Shown here: positions 1-8,840 of the stretch, piece by piece | How the letters are laid out: every line of letters starts with the position of its first letter | How positions within the stretch are numbered: the stretch's first letter is position 1 | Source: Gammaproteobacteria bacterium | GTDB taxonomy: Bacteria; Pseudomonadota; Gammaproteobacteria; Pseudomonadales; Azotimanducaceae | Assembly: GCA_028821125.1 (NCBI GenBank) | Contig: JAPPHD010000024.1 | Location: 1 to 44,219 of the forward strand | DNA: 44,219 bases | Direction of reading: 5' to 3' | The notes under the pieces: model-generated | The model's input: the letters and a program-made list of their open reading frames with translations, nothing else | Databases searched by the model: none | What the model was told of the DNA's origin: nothing | Made by a program: the position numbers and the translations under genes

Positions 1-177
1 GCAACGGCATCGGGCCCCGGCATGGCGCCCCGCCGCGGAACGCGGCTCAGTTCAACTTAAGCAATCTACAATTGATGTCAAATAGAGAAAAAAATGCAAA
101 CTCAAAATCAAATGCGCCAATAAACGCCCGTTGCATAGCCCATTGGGTTCTGTTGGTGCGCGAGCAAGAAGGGGTCG

Positions 178-621
178 CTAACTGATGTGTTTCGAAACAA
201 TGTTGACGCACGCATTTAGATTATTGCGAATTTCGTGTTCCCAGAAACGCAGAACCGTAAATCCGCTCTTATGCAACTCGATCGTATTTCGAGTATCGCG
301 CTCTCTGTTTGCTTTTCGCTTTTCTGACCAGTACTCGGCATTATTGGAAGGAGCCTTATAGCATTGAGGGCAAGCATGCCAAAAACACCCATCTGCGAAT
401 ACGATCACCTTTTTCTCGGGGAAGAAAAAATCTGGTTTACCCTTGAGATCTACCGGATGGCAAACCCATCCGGAAAGCCTCGACCTAACAAACGCCATCC
501 GCAGCCTTATTTCTGTTGAACGATTTCCCCGTCCGCGAATTGCCCTCATCCTTCGAGACGTCATTGGAGTCACGTTTTCAAATTGTGCCTTGGCCAGTTT
601 ATTCTGTGAATGCCTTTCCAC
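178..621 (-). CDS. vsr: Very short patch repair (Vsr) endonuclease
   Basis: Vsr nicks DNA at T:G mismatches produced by deamination of 5-methylcytosine, starting very short patch repair. The 147-residue protein has the family layout: an N-terminal arginine-rich helix (SRRMRAIRGRGNRSTEIRLR, about 22-41), a core KGKPDFFFPEKK with the likely catalytic Asp64, then DGCFWHACPQC (77-87) with the His/Cys set used in catalysis and zinc binding, and EYWSEKRKANRERD, which is strongly diagnostic. Length is normal for Vsr (about 130-155). A dcm-type cytosine methylase, the usual partner, is not visible; positions 1-177, downstream of the gene, contain no recognisable coding sequence. The gene and its flanks are clearly AT-richer than the rest of the window, which suggests horizontal acquisition. 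Function call is strong; the partner methylase is unknown. Confidence 0.9.
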   Translation of the reverse strand: MERHSQNKLAKAQFENVTPMTSRRMRAIRGRGNRSTEIRLRMAFVRSRLSGWVCHPVDLKGKPDFFFPEKKVIVFADGCFWHACPQCYKAPSNNAEYWSEKRKANRERDTRNTIELHKSGFTVLRFWEHEIRNNLNACVNIVSKHIS

Positions 622-1069
622 GTCTCAGGCAGGTTTAGCGTAAGTCAGTCGCGCACTTGTAGAGTGCCAGTACATGTGAGCCTCTACTTGCACCGCCTCG
701 TTGACCTTGCGTCTCTGGCAAATCATATTTGTTCGCGAAGAGGCGCATCTGATTGTTGCGCACCGTCAGGCGCAGTAAAACAAACCTTAGCGTCGTCTTT
801 GATCAACACGTGACGATTCCCCGATCGTTACCGCTCCTCTGATGCGAGTTTCAGACCCTGTTGTTGCTTTTGCTCGCAATGTTGTCATCGTGTGTGGTTG
901 TTGTTGGCACAGCAAAGTGAACTTTCACCATGATCTTGCTCACGAGCTTGCAACATCTGCGCGGTGTCGGTCAAGTCGTCGAACCGGTGAAGGTCTACGC
1001 GCACATCTCTATGGCAGCAGTTGAGTGATTCGTAGGAGGCGGAGTCCATCGGTTCGAAGCGGATGGGGA
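622..1069. other. Gene-free spacer, AT-richer, no recognised feature
   Basis: This 448-base stretch lies upstream of vsr and downstream of the acyltransferase gene. Short open frames exist on both strands (for example a 62-codon TTG-start frame at 885-1073 on the minus strand), but none has a convincing start site or recognisable motif. Base composition is mixed and lower in GC than in the neighbouring genes. It may hold the vsr promoter, but no clear -35/-10 pair can be defended. It looks like a boundary between the vsr patch and the core LPS genes. Confidence 0.5.
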
Positions 1070-2011
1070 TCAACTGACATGATTAGTCCCTTGTTCGTAG
1101 AATTTTGGCTCTCCCAACGGACGGGTCTTGAACCGCCGATGCAGCCACAGGTACTGCTCCGGATGCTTCCGAATCTCCGCCTCCATCACCTGATTGATCC
1201 GGCACGCATCCTGCTGGTCATCACCGCTAGGAAACTCCTCGATCGGCGAACTGAACTCAATCGTCCAAGACCGCCCATCGTAATCCCGATGATGACTCAG
1301 CATCACCACCGGCGACCCCTTCAGCCCGGCAAACCGCGCAGTCGCCGTAATCGTAGCCGCCTCAACCCCAAAAAACGGCGCAAACACGGAATGCTTCGCC
1401 CCATAATCCTGATCCGCCGCATACCACACCGCCCGTCCCTCTTTCAGCGCCTGCAGCATCGCCCGCGTATCCTGCCGCTCGATCACTCCCCGGTAATAGT
1501 GCCGCCGCCCCCGCAACTGCACCCGCTCCAGCACCGGATTCTTGTTGTACCGGTACATCACATCGATCCGCCCGAGGTCCGCAAGCGCCTGTGAGACGAT
1601 GTCCAGGCACCCGAAATGCGCCCCGAGCAGCACCACCCCCCGTTCCTGTGCCATGGCGGCCCGAAAGTGCTCCGCGCCCACGATCTTCATCCGCCCACGC
1701 AGATCCCGCAGCGGATTCAACCAGGCCACACAGAACTCCAGCACCCCGAGGGTCACCGCCTCAAAAGACCGCCTGGCCAACGCCGTAACCTCCGGTGCAT
1801 CGAGTTCGGGAAAGCAAAGCCGCAGATTGATCTCGGCAATGCGCCGCCGCCGGCCCCAGAAGCGGAAGGCGATCCGCCCGAGGTGCTTGCCGAGCGGAAA
1901 GAGCATGCCCAGCGGCAGGCGCCCGATCACCCAGCCCACGCCCACCAGGCACCAACTGGGCCACATCCGAGGCGATGCCAGGTGCGGCGGCTCAGGTTTT
2001 TCGGAGCCCAT
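1070..2011 (-). CDS. Lipid A biosynthesis acyltransferase (LpxL/HtrB family)
   Basis: Members of this family transfer a fatty acyl chain from acyl-ACP onto the Kdo2-lipid A precursor at the inner membrane. The 313-residue product has an N-terminal hydrophobic segment (about 20-42), the catalytic HX4D motif in GAHFGCLDIVS (His132, Asp137), AVWYAADQDYG (family signature W.xxDQ..) and a C-terminal PEQYLWLHRRFKTRP block, which is the classic 'P..Y.W.H.RFK.RP' signature. Length matches LpxL, LpxM and LpxP (about 305-325). It lies divergently from hldE (206 bp to its chosen start), so two LPS genes share one intergenic region. The exact acyl position (LpxL or LpxM type) cannot be decided from sequence alone. 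The start at 2011 gives a normal-length N terminus. Confidence 0.9.
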   Translation of the reverse strand: MGSEKPEPPHLASPRMWPSWCLVGVGWVIGRLPLGMLFPLGKHLGRIAFRFWGRRRRIAEINLRLCFPELDAPEVTALARRSFEAVTLGVLEFCVAWLNPLRDLRGRMKIVGAEHFRAAMAQERGVVLLGAHFGCLDIVSQALADLGRIDVMYRYNKNPVLERVQLRGRRHYYRGVIERQDTRAMLQALKEGRAVWYAADQDYGAKHSVFAPFFGVEAATITATARFAGLKGSPVVMLSHHRDYDGRSWTIEFSSPIEEFPSGDDQQDACRINQVMEAEIRKHPEQYLWLHRRFKTRPLGEPKFYEQGTNHVS

Positions 2012-2217
2012 GGTTCACCGCCTCACACCATGCGGTTTCGTTACGCCGGTCGCCCGTTGCGGTGGCGAACCCGCGAAGCGTCTTCGGCACGGTGGGCAGG
2101 TGATTCGAAAGTGAGGCATCGGCGGTACAAGCGCTCAAACGCGGCGGTGAAGCCCCCGGATTTTAGCAACTCACCCCTGTGATACCATCCGGCCCGAGCC
2201 GCCAGGGGCCACCCGAA

Positions 2218-3654
2218 TTGAGGCATCTCCAACTCCCGTCGCTCAAGGACCTGTATCTGCTCGTCGTCGGCGATGTCATGCTCGACCGCTACTGGCACGG
2301 CGCCACCCGGCGGGTCTCCCCGGAAGCCCCCGTCCCCGTGGTCGATGTCGAGCATACCGAAGACTGCCCCGGCGGCGCCGCCAACGTGGCGGTCAATGTC
2401 AAGAGCCTGGGCGCCGGGAGCACCCTGCTGGGGTGCGTGGGCGACGATGCCCCGGGCGGCGCCCTGAAACGCAAGCTCGATGCATCCGGCGTCTGCGAAG
2501 ATTTCATCGTCAGCCCCGATGCCTCCACCACTCTCAAGCTGCGCGTGGTGAGCCGCCAGCAGCAACTGCTGCGCACTGACTTCGAGAAGCCCACATCACC
2601 CTATCTCGCTCGCAGACTGGCGATGCAGGTGCCGGGCCAGCTCGAGGACGCCAATGCCCTGATCATCGCGGACTACGACAAGGGTGCGGTCGGCGACCCG
2701 GCCGTACTCATCGAGGCAGCCCGGCGCGCCAACGTCCCCGTGGTGGTCGACCCCAAGGCGAAACCCTTCCGTGCCTACGCCGGCGCCACCGTGCTGAAGC
2801 CGAACGAGCGCGAGTTCGCCGCCGCTACGGGCAAGTGTCGGAACGAAAGCGAACTCGGCGAACGGGCCGTCGCGTTATGCGAGGAGCTGGATATCGGCGC
2901 CCTGGTAGTCACCCACGGCGCCGGCGGCATGAGCGTCGCCACCGGCGAGGGCTATCACCACCTGCCCGCGCGCCCCGTCGAAGTCTTCGACGTCACGGGC
3001 GCCGGCGACACGGCCGCCGCGGTGTTCGGCATCACCAGCGCCCTCGGCTGGCCGGCGCTGGATGGCGCGCGGTTTGCCAACATCGCCGCTTCCATCGCCG
3101 TCAGCAAGGCCGGCACCGCGGCCGTCAGCGGCCCGGAACTCGCGCTGGCGGCGAGCCAGGGCAGCCTGAGCGACCGCGGCATCCTCTCCCGGGAGCAGTT
3201 GGCGCTGGCCGCAAAGGCCGCCGCGGCCAACGGCGAGAAACTGGTATTCACCAACGGCTGTTTCGACATCCTGCACGCCGGCCACGTCCGGTACCTGGAG
3301 GAAGCCCGCGCGCTCGGCGACCGCCTGATCGTCGCGGTGAATGACGATGCCTCGGTGGCGCGCCTGAAAGGAGAAGGCCGGCCCGTGAACGGCCTGGACC
3401 GGAGGCTTCGCGTTCTGGCGGGCTTGGAATCCGTGGATTGGGTGGTCGCCTTCGACGAGGACACACCCGATTCGCTCTTGGAACTGCTTCGTCCCCACGT
3501 ACTGGCCAAGGGCGGCGACTACGAGCCCCATGAAGTCGTAGGCGCCGATCTCGTCCGCTCCTATGGCGGCAAGGTGCGGGTGCTCGGCCATGTCGAGGAC
3601 TGCTCGACGACGGCAATTCTTGAGCAGATGAAAAACAGCGGTACGACAGGCTGA
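2218..3654 (+). CDS. hldE: Bifunctional heptose 7-phosphate kinase / heptose 1-phosphate adenylyltransferase
   Basis: HldE makes ADP-heptose for the LPS inner core: the N-terminal ribokinase-like domain phosphorylates D-glycero-beta-D-manno-heptose 7-phosphate at C1, and the C-terminal domain adenylylates the 1,7-bisphosphate pathway product after dephosphorylation. Visible motifs are VVGDVMLDRYWHG near the start, PGGAANVA, the PfkB signature DVTGAGDT (about 258-265), and the cytidylyltransferase-like TNGCFDILHAGHVRYL with HxGH at about 353-356. The C terminus CSTTAILEQM matches the family. A TTG start at 2218 is chosen: it is preceded by AGGGG nine bases upstream, and it yields 478 residues with the same N-terminal spacing as E. 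coli HldE (477). A GTG at 2179 would add 13 residues and is the alternative. Confidence 0.95.
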   Translation: MRHLQLPSLKDLYLLVVGDVMLDRYWHGATRRVSPEAPVPVVDVEHTEDCPGGAANVAVNVKSLGAGSTLLGCVGDDAPGGALKRKLDASGVCEDFIVSPDASTTLKLRVVSRQQQLLRTDFEKPTSPYLARRLAMQVPGQLEDANALIIADYDKGAVGDPAVLIEAARRANVPVVVDPKAKPFRAYAGATVLKPNEREFAAATGKCRNESELGERAVALCEELDIGALVVTHGAGGMSVATGEGYHHLPARPVEVFDVTGAGDTAAAVFGITSALGWPALDGARFANIAASIAVSKAGTAAVSGPELALAASQGSLSDRGILSREQLALAAKAAAANGEKLVFTNGCFDILHAGHVRYLEEARALGDRLIVAVNDDASVARLKGEGRPVNGLDRRLRVLAGLESVDWVVAFDEDTPDSLLELLRPHVLAKGGDYEPHEVVGADLVRSYGGKVRVLGHVEDCSTTAILEQMKNSGTTG

Positions 3655-3679
3655 CTCCGGTCACGCCATTGATCACGCC

Positions 3680-4459
3680 ATGCGCATCTTGAGCTGGAAC
3701 GTCAACGGCTTGCGCGCCTGCGTCAGGAAAGGTTTCCACGACTTCCTGGCTGCCTGCGATGCCGACGTGATCGGCCTCCAGGAGGTGCGCGCGTTCGAGC
3801 ATCAGCTCGACGAGAAGACGCGCGCGCCGGCGGGCTGGCACACCAGCTTCTCGCCGGCGGAGCGCCCCGGCTACAGCGGCGTGGCCATCTATTCCTGCCG
3901 CCCGCCAGACCGGGTGGAAACCGCTCTGGGCGAGCACCGCTTCGATGCGGAAGGCCGCCTCATCATCGCCCGCTTCGGCAGGCTCTCGGTGGCCTCGGTG
4001 TACTTCCCCAAGGGCAGCGGCCGCGACCGCGACAACAGCCGGGTGCCGTACAAGCTCGAGTTCTACGCGGCGGCATTCGAGCGCTTCCAGGCGCTGCGGC
4101 GCCGGGGCCCGGTGTTTGTGGTGGGCGACTACAACACAGCTCACGAAGCCATCGACCTGGCGCGGCCGAAATCCAACAAGAAGACCAGCGGTTTTCTCGC
4201 GGAGGAGCGCGCGGAACTGACGCGATGGTTGGACGCCGGCTGGGTCGACACGTTCCGCGCCCGCCATCACGACGAGCCCGGCCACTACACCTGGTGGCGC
4301 CAGTGGGGCGGCATGCGCGAGAAGAACGTCGGCTGGCGCATCGACTACGTGCTGGCGTCTCCGGGAGCGGCGAAGCGGGTCAAGGATGCCTTTATCTTGC
4401 CTCAGGTGATGGGCTCGGATCACTGCCCCGTCGGGGTCGATGTTGACGTCAATGGATAG
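3680..4459 (+). CDS. xth: Exodeoxyribonuclease III
   Basis: This is an EEP-superfamily nuclease acting as AP endonuclease and 3'-5' exonuclease in base excision repair. The 259-residue product shows all family blocks in order: MRILSWNVNGLRA at the start (metal-binding Asn), IGLQEVRAFEHQL with the catalytic Glu near 35, VYFPKGSG, VVGDYNTAHEAIDLARPKSN with the catalytic Asp/Asn pair, and the terminal GSDHCPVGVDV with the Asp-His dyad. Length is close to that of E. coli Xth (268). It follows hldE by 25 bp on the same strand and may be co-transcribed with it; the aminotransferase gene follows after 48 bp. It could equally be called ExoA/XthA; the subtype was not resolved. Confidence 0.94.
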   Translation: MRILSWNVNGLRACVRKGFHDFLAACDADVIGLQEVRAFEHQLDEKTRAPAGWHTSFSPAERPGYSGVAIYSCRPPDRVETALGEHRFDAEGRLIIARFGRLSVASVYFPKGSGRDRDNSRVPYKLEFYAAAFERFQALRRRGPVFVVGDYNTAHEAIDLARPKSNKKTSGFLAEERAELTRWLDAGWVDTFRARHHDEPGHYTWWRQWGGMREKNVGWRIDYVLASPGAAKRVKDAFILPQVMGSDHCPVGVDVDVNG

Positions 4460-4507
4460 ATCGCCAACGGTTCACGATTCGGCGCGAAGGGAGCATCTGA
4501 CGAGCCC

Positions 4508-5647
4508 ATGAAAATCGAGGAGTTCGCACTGGAGCGCATCCAGTCGCTGTACGAGAACAGGGTGGAGTTGAACCTGTCCGACAGCGGCGTCCACCCCCTG
4601 TCGCTCGACGAGCTGCTTTCCGTGAAGGAGCTGGCGGAACTCCGGTCGCTGGAACTCGGTTACGGCTGGACGAACGGTGCGGTTTCCCTGCGCGAGACGG
4701 TCGCCGCGCTCTACGAAAACCGCGGCCCGGACGATGTGATCGTCACCAACGGTTCTTCGGAAGCCAACTTTCTCATGGTGATGTCGCTGCTCGACCCGGG
4801 CGACGAGATCGTGGTGTTCACGCCAAACTACCTGCAGATCTGGGGTTGGGCGCGCGCGCTCGGCGTCACGGTGAAGACCGTTGCGCACAAGGAGGAACTG
4901 GACTGGGCGCCCGATCTCGATGAACTGAAAAGCCTGGTGACGCCGAAAACCCGCCTGGTCACCATCTGCCATCCGAACAACCCGACGGGCATGGTGCTGG
5001 ACCCGGACGCCATGGCGGAACTCGTCGCCGTCGCGGCGGACAACGGCATCTACCTGCATGCCGACGAGATCTACAAGGGATCGGAACTCGTCGGGCCCGA
5101 ACCGCCGAGTTTTCTCGATCTCTACGACAGGGCGATCGTGACCAACGGCCTGTCGAAGGCCATGGCGTTGCCGGGCCTGCGCATCGGCTGGCTGGCCGGG
5201 CCCGCGCAGGACATTTACGCCGCCTGGCAGCGCAAGGACTACACCTCGATCACTACCTCCGCGCTGAGCGAATACGTCGCCGAACGCGTATTGAAACCCG
5301 GCCTGCGGCGCAGGATCCTCGACCGCAGCAAGCGCATATTGCGCGAGAACCTGTCGCTGCTTTCCGATTGGGTGAGCGGCAATTCCAACTATTTCGGTTT
5401 CGTTCCTCCGAAGGCGGGGGGCATGGCGTTCGTGCGCTATGCACAAGAGGTGAACTCGACGGAACTCGTGGACGCGTTGAGAGTCGAGAAGGGCCTGCTG
5501 CTGTTGCCCGGGGACGTATACGGTCTCGACGGTTACTTCCGGGTCGGCATCGGCGGACCCCGGCGGCAGCTCGAACAGGGCCTTGAGCGGATTTCAGATT
5601 ATTTCCTGGAAAACGCCCCTTCGACGGCGGCAAGCGAAAAGGACTGA
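4508..5647 (+). CDS. PLP-dependent aminotransferase, class I/II
   Basis: A fold-type I PLP enzyme of 379 residues. Visible signatures are NGSSEANF (about 81-88, phosphate-cup region), CHPNNPTGMVL (154-164), HADEIYKG with Asp186, NGLSKAMALPGLRIGW with the Schiff-base Lys217, and Arg225 as carboxylate/phosphate contact. The N terminus (MKIEEFALER... LNLSDSGVHPLSL) resembles enzymes annotated as aminotransferases or capreomycidine-synthase-like proteins, so the substrate is probably a small polar or basic amino acid, but this is inference. It sits one base before an ornithine cyclodeaminase-family gene (TGA at 5645-5647, next ATG at 5649), which indicates co-translation and a shared pathway. Substrate unknown; could be a lyase or cyclase rather than a true aminotransferase. 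Confidence 0.85.
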   Translation: MKIEEFALERIQSLYENRVELNLSDSGVHPLSLDELLSVKELAELRSLELGYGWTNGAVSLRETVAALYENRGPDDVIVTNGSSEANFLMVMSLLDPGDEIVVFTPNYLQIWGWARALGVTVKTVAHKEELDWAPDLDELKSLVTPKTRLVTICHPNNPTGMVLDPDAMAELVAVAADNGIYLHADEIYKGSELVGPEPPSFLDLYDRAIVTNGLSKAMALPGLRIGWLAGPAQDIYAAWQRKDYTSITTSALSEYVAERVLKPGLRRRILDRSKRILRENLSLLSDWVSGNSNYFGFVPPKAGGMAFVRYAQEVNSTELVDALRVEKGLLLLPGDVYGLDGYFRVGIGGPRRQLEQGLERISDYFLENAPSTAASEKD

Positions 5648-5648
5648 A

Positions 5649-6602
5649 ATGCGATCCGCCAACCTCGACGAGATCAAGTCCGCACTCGACGTTCCGGCGG
5701 CGATTGAGTCGATAGAAGCCGGCTTCGTGGCGCTGTCGAGCGGTGCGGCAACGGTTCCCCCGGTCGGCCATATCGGCTTCGAGGCGCCGCCGGGCGAGTG
5801 CCACATCAAGTACGGCCACATCCACGGCGATGCGGTCTTCGTCATCAAGATCGCCACCGGTTTCTACGAGAACCCCTCGCGCGGTCTTGCCACCGGCGGC
5901 GGCATGATGATCGTGATGTCGGCGGAAACCGGCGAGCCCCTGTCGTTGCTGGACGATTCGGGTTACCTGACGGATGTGCGCACCGCCATCGCCGGTTGTA
6001 TCGCCGCCCGCTACCTGGCGCCGGATGCCGTCGAATGCATCGGCATCGTCGGTGCGGGCATGCAGGCGCGCATGCAGTTGCAGTACCTGCGCCATGTGCG
6101 GGATTGCAATCGGGTCATTGTCTGGGCGCGGCGCGGCGAACGGTCGGCGGCATACCGGCGCGAAATGGCCGATGCCGGCTACGACGTGCGAGTGGCCGAT
6201 TCCCTGCGGGACCTCTGCGACTCCAGCAACCTGATCGTCACGGCCACGGCGTCGACCGCCCCTCTCGTACGCAGCGAGTGGGTTCGGCCGGGTACCCACA
6301 TCACCGCGATGGGCAGCGACACGCCCGGCAAACAGGAACTGGATCCCCTGTTGTTCGCACGGGCCGGTGTCTGCGCCGTCGATTCGCTACCGCAATGCCT
6401 CGACCACGGCGAATCCGGTTACGCCGTTGCAGGTGGGCACATCGCGGAGGCCAGTCTCGTCGAACTGGGCGATATCATTGCCGGAAAGGCCAAGGGCCGC
6501 TCGAACCCGCGGGAAATCACCATCGCGGACCTCACCGGAGTCGCCGTACAGGACATCCAGGTCGCCAAGGCGGTCTGGAGCGCGTTGAGGAATTGGGCTT
6601 GA
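5649..6602 (+). CDS. Ornithine cyclodeaminase / mu-crystallin family protein
   Basis: Members bind NAD(P) and act as ornithine cyclodeaminases, imine reductases, amino-acid dehydrogenases or EutC-like enzymes. The 317-residue protein has the substrate-side HIKYGHIHGD and VIKIATGFYENP (catalytic Lys region), YLTDVRTAIAG, the Rossmann motif GIVGAGMQARMQLQYL, MGSDTPGKQELDP with the conserved catalytic Asp, and ADLTGVAVQD near the end. The start at 5649 is chosen because it follows the aminotransferase stop by one base and gives the standard family N terminus; an in-frame upstream start at 5583 would overlap that gene. Coupling to a PLP enzyme suggests synthesis or breakdown of a cyclic or basic amino acid. 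The specific reaction is not determined. Confidence 0.88.
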   Translation: MRSANLDEIKSALDVPAAIESIEAGFVALSSGAATVPPVGHIGFEAPPGECHIKYGHIHGDAVFVIKIATGFYENPSRGLATGGGMMIVMSAETGEPLSLLDDSGYLTDVRTAIAGCIAARYLAPDAVECIGIVGAGMQARMQLQYLRHVRDCNRVIVWARRGERSAAYRREMADAGYDVRVADSLRDLCDSSNLIVTATASTAPLVRSEWVRPGTHITAMGSDTPGKQELDPLLFARAGVCAVDSLPQCLDHGESGYAVAGGHIAEASLVELGDIIAGKAKGRSNPREITIADLTGVAVQDIQVAKAVWSALRNWA

Positions 6603-6659
6603 CAAAATTGGGTGGAGTGACGACGATTCGAAGTGGAGGCTTTGGGGCGTTCCGGCGCT

Positions 6660-7436
6660 TCATTGCCTTTTTCTTTTCCCACCAGCGACCATTCCAGCGT
6701 TTGTTTCGAGATGCTCCGGGTTCAGCGTGCCTACGACAACGCTGCTAACGCCCGGATGCCGGACCGCGAAGCGCAGTGCCTGCGGCGTCTCTCGCCCACC
6801 TTCGAGCGCTTTCTTCACGAGTACGCCGCATCCTTGCTCTCTAGCTTGCATGATTACCTCGGCTTCCGATGTGTCTTTCGGGTTGAGCGTGGCCGTGATC
6901 ACATCCGCGCGCTGCGCCAGGGCCGCCCGCGCTCCATCAGGCGACTTGTGCGAAATGCCGGCTGCGCGGATCAGGCCCGAGTCTCTTAGTTGCTTCAGGC
7001 AGTCCAGAGTTCCCAATTCGTTGAGAATGGTTTCATCGTTACCGTCGGAATGAATCAGCACGGCATCGAGGTAGTCGGTTCCCAGCCGACGCAGTGAACG
7101 GTGCACGCTCATGGTCGTATGTTCGGGGCTGAAATCATGGCTTGACCGTGCGCCGTCGAATTCCTCGCCCACCTTGGTGACGATCACCCAGCGTTGCCGC
7201 TGGCCGGCGAGCAGTTCGCCGAGGCGTTCTTCGCTCGAGCCGTAGGCCGGGGCCGTATCGATGAGATTGATGCCGAGCGAGTGCGCCTTGTCGATCAAGT
7301 GCCGCGCTTCCCGCAAGGTAGGTAGTCGGAAAGGACGAGCGTAGTCGACGCCGCTGTCCCGACCCAGCTTCACGGTGCCGAGACCCAGCACGGAGACGTC
7401 GATTCCGGTGGCGCCGAGTGGCCGGTACTCCATCAC
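6660..7436 (-). CDS. Aldo/keto reductase
   Basis: A 258-residue NAD(P)H-dependent reductase of the AKR superfamily (TIM barrel). The catalytic tetrad is visible: Asp and Tyr in LIDTAPAYGSSEERLGELL, Lys in WVIVTKVGEE, and His in DAVLIHSDGND. The N terminus EYRPLGATGIDVSVLGLGTVKLG is typical, and the C-terminal SVVVGTLNPEHLETN is the usual cofactor-binding region. It is somewhat short for the family (typically 280-330). Its start overlaps the stop of the upstream FAD oxidoreductase gene by four bases (7433-7436), so the pair is an operon read on the minus strand, converging on the aminotransferase/cyclodeaminase pair. Physiological substrate unknown. Confidence 0.88.
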   Translation of the reverse strand: MMEYRPLGATGIDVSVLGLGTVKLGRDSGVDYARPFRLPTLREARHLIDKAHSLGINLIDTAPAYGSSEERLGELLAGQRQRWVIVTKVGEEFDGARSSHDFSPEHTTMSVHRSLRRLGTDYLDAVLIHSDGNDETILNELGTLDCLKQLRDSGLIRAAGISHKSPDGARAALAQRADVITATLNPKDTSEAEVIMQAREQGCGVLVKKALEGGRETPQALRFAVRHPGVSSVVVGTLNPEHLETNAGMVAGGKRKRQ

Positions 7437-8608
7437 GTACTCCAGGGAGCCCGCCCGGTGGTGGCGGATGGCAGGTTCAATGGGCCGGGAGAGAGGTGTT
7501 CCGGCGGCGGCAACAGGCTCAGAACCCGATCCCCTAGATCGGGCGCCAGGGTGAGCTTTGTTGGCCAGCAGACGATGCAGGGGCCCGAGGCTTCAGCGAA
7601 CGCGTGGTCGGGCCGAAGTCCCGTTCGCTGATGAGGCTCCGCCCGGTCGACCCGAAAGGTTTCGAACTTGGCGAGGCTCCAGTCCATCCAGGGAAAGCAG
7701 GCCTCGAGTTCCAGCCGTGCCTGGTCGCGCTGGGCCTGCGCGCTGCGTCCGGCGCCATCCGTGGCAAGCTGCCCGCCGAGGTACCAGAGTAGGCCGCCGG
7801 GACCCGAATTGCTGCCGGCGCCATGACTGGTGATCGTCAAGCGGGGTTCGGCTGCCTCGGCACCGGCCAGCCAGTGGCCATACAGGGGCGGCAGATTCGG
7901 GTGACGCACCATCACTTGGTGCAGCGGACGGCGCTGCATCGCGATGCCCGACAAGCCCAGCCCTTCGAGCACAGCTTCGTTTCCGGCGCCCGCCGCCAAG
8001 ATCAGCCGATTGGCCTTCAGAATGTAGTCAGCCAGCCGTACTCGTACGCCATCGTTCAGTATGCAGGCACTGGGCGTCAAAGAATGCCGGTAGATGTTGC
8101 CCGAGGCGAGCGCGCCGAGGCGTTCAACCAGCGCCGTGGTATCCAGCACAAAATCTTGCAGACGGTAGACCGGCCCGCGGAAGGCAACGTGGCGAAGCGC
8201 TTCCGGATAGTCGCACCGGTGGAGTTGCTCAACCCGGCCGCGAAGTGCCTTGCTCGCGAAGAAGGCCGCCAGCCTGCCGAGCGCGCCCGCGCCGGAAAAT
8301 AGATGAAAGCCGTCACTCAGGGGCACGAGCCCGCGAAGGTCGACCTCACCGTTTCCTTCGAGACATGCGCGCCAGCGGGCAGGGGCCTGGCTCATGACTT
8401 CGCTGGCGGCGGTAAGCGCACCCCCCAGCGCGTACTTGATGCCGCCGTGGACAATGCCCTGGGACGACAGCGTCTGCGCCCCGCCGAGGCCCTCCGCTTC
8501 GAGCAGCACGGCGCTGTACCCACGTGACCGAAGGACGTTTAACAGCCAGAGTCCCGCAATGCCGCCGCCGGCGATTACCGTGTCGATCTGTATGGTCGTG
8601 CTTGGCAT
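7433..8608 (-). CDS. FAD-dependent oxidoreductase (DAO/GlpD-like)
   Basis: A 391-residue flavoprotein. The N-terminal dinucleotide-binding fold is clear: TVIAGGGIAGLWLLNVLRSR followed by the acidic end of beta-2 (LLEAE). The segment SSQGIVHGGIKYAL resembles the glycerol-3-phosphate dehydrogenase and DAO family flavin-contact loop. A second Rossmann strand at ANRLILAAGAGNEAVL is the usual 'ATG' motif. The C-terminal third is less typical, and its last ~25 residues are proline-rich. It is translationally coupled to the downstream aldo/keto reductase (four-base overlap), so they probably act on the same metabolite. Could be an amino-acid or 2-hydroxy-acid oxidase; the substrate cannot be read from sequence. 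Confidence 0.8.
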   Translation of the reverse strand: MPSTTIQIDTVIAGGGIAGLWLLNVLRSRGYSAVLLEAEGLGGAQTLSSQGIVHGGIKYALGGALTAASEVMSQAPARWRACLEGNGEVDLRGLVPLSDGFHLFSGAGALGRLAAFFASKALRGRVEQLHRCDYPEALRHVAFRGPVYRLQDFVLDTTALVERLGALASGNIYRHSLTPSACILNDGVRVRLADYILKANRLILAAGAGNEAVLEGLGLSGIAMQRRPLHQVMVRHPNLPPLYGHWLAGAEAAEPRLTITSHGAGSNSGPGGLLWYLGGQLATDGAGRSAQAQRDQARLELEACFPWMDWSLAKFETFRVDRAEPHQRTGLRPDHAFAEASGPCIVCWPTKLTLAPDLGDRVLSLLPPPEHLSPGPLNLPSATTGRAPWST

Positions 8609-8840
8609 CAGTTGGAAATACCGGGGGAGAAACGGGGCTCGCTATTGCGCGACTCATTGTAACAATCGCATGTCGGAGGTAACGCATGCGGGACGGCGAA
8701 CGTGGGATGACGGAGTTGGTGATGGATCATGCCTCGATCCGGATTCATTTTTACCTGGATTCTGGAATGATAAAAAGAGAGCGAAACACCGGTTCGGGAT
8801 TTTGCCACCTTGGGCCAGGGCTCATTTGACGGGAAGCCAC

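Noticed and set aside
885-1073. 62-codon minus-strand frame overlapping the acyltransferase stop
   Set aside because: TTG start, no Shine-Dalgarno-like sequence, and no recognisable protein pattern.
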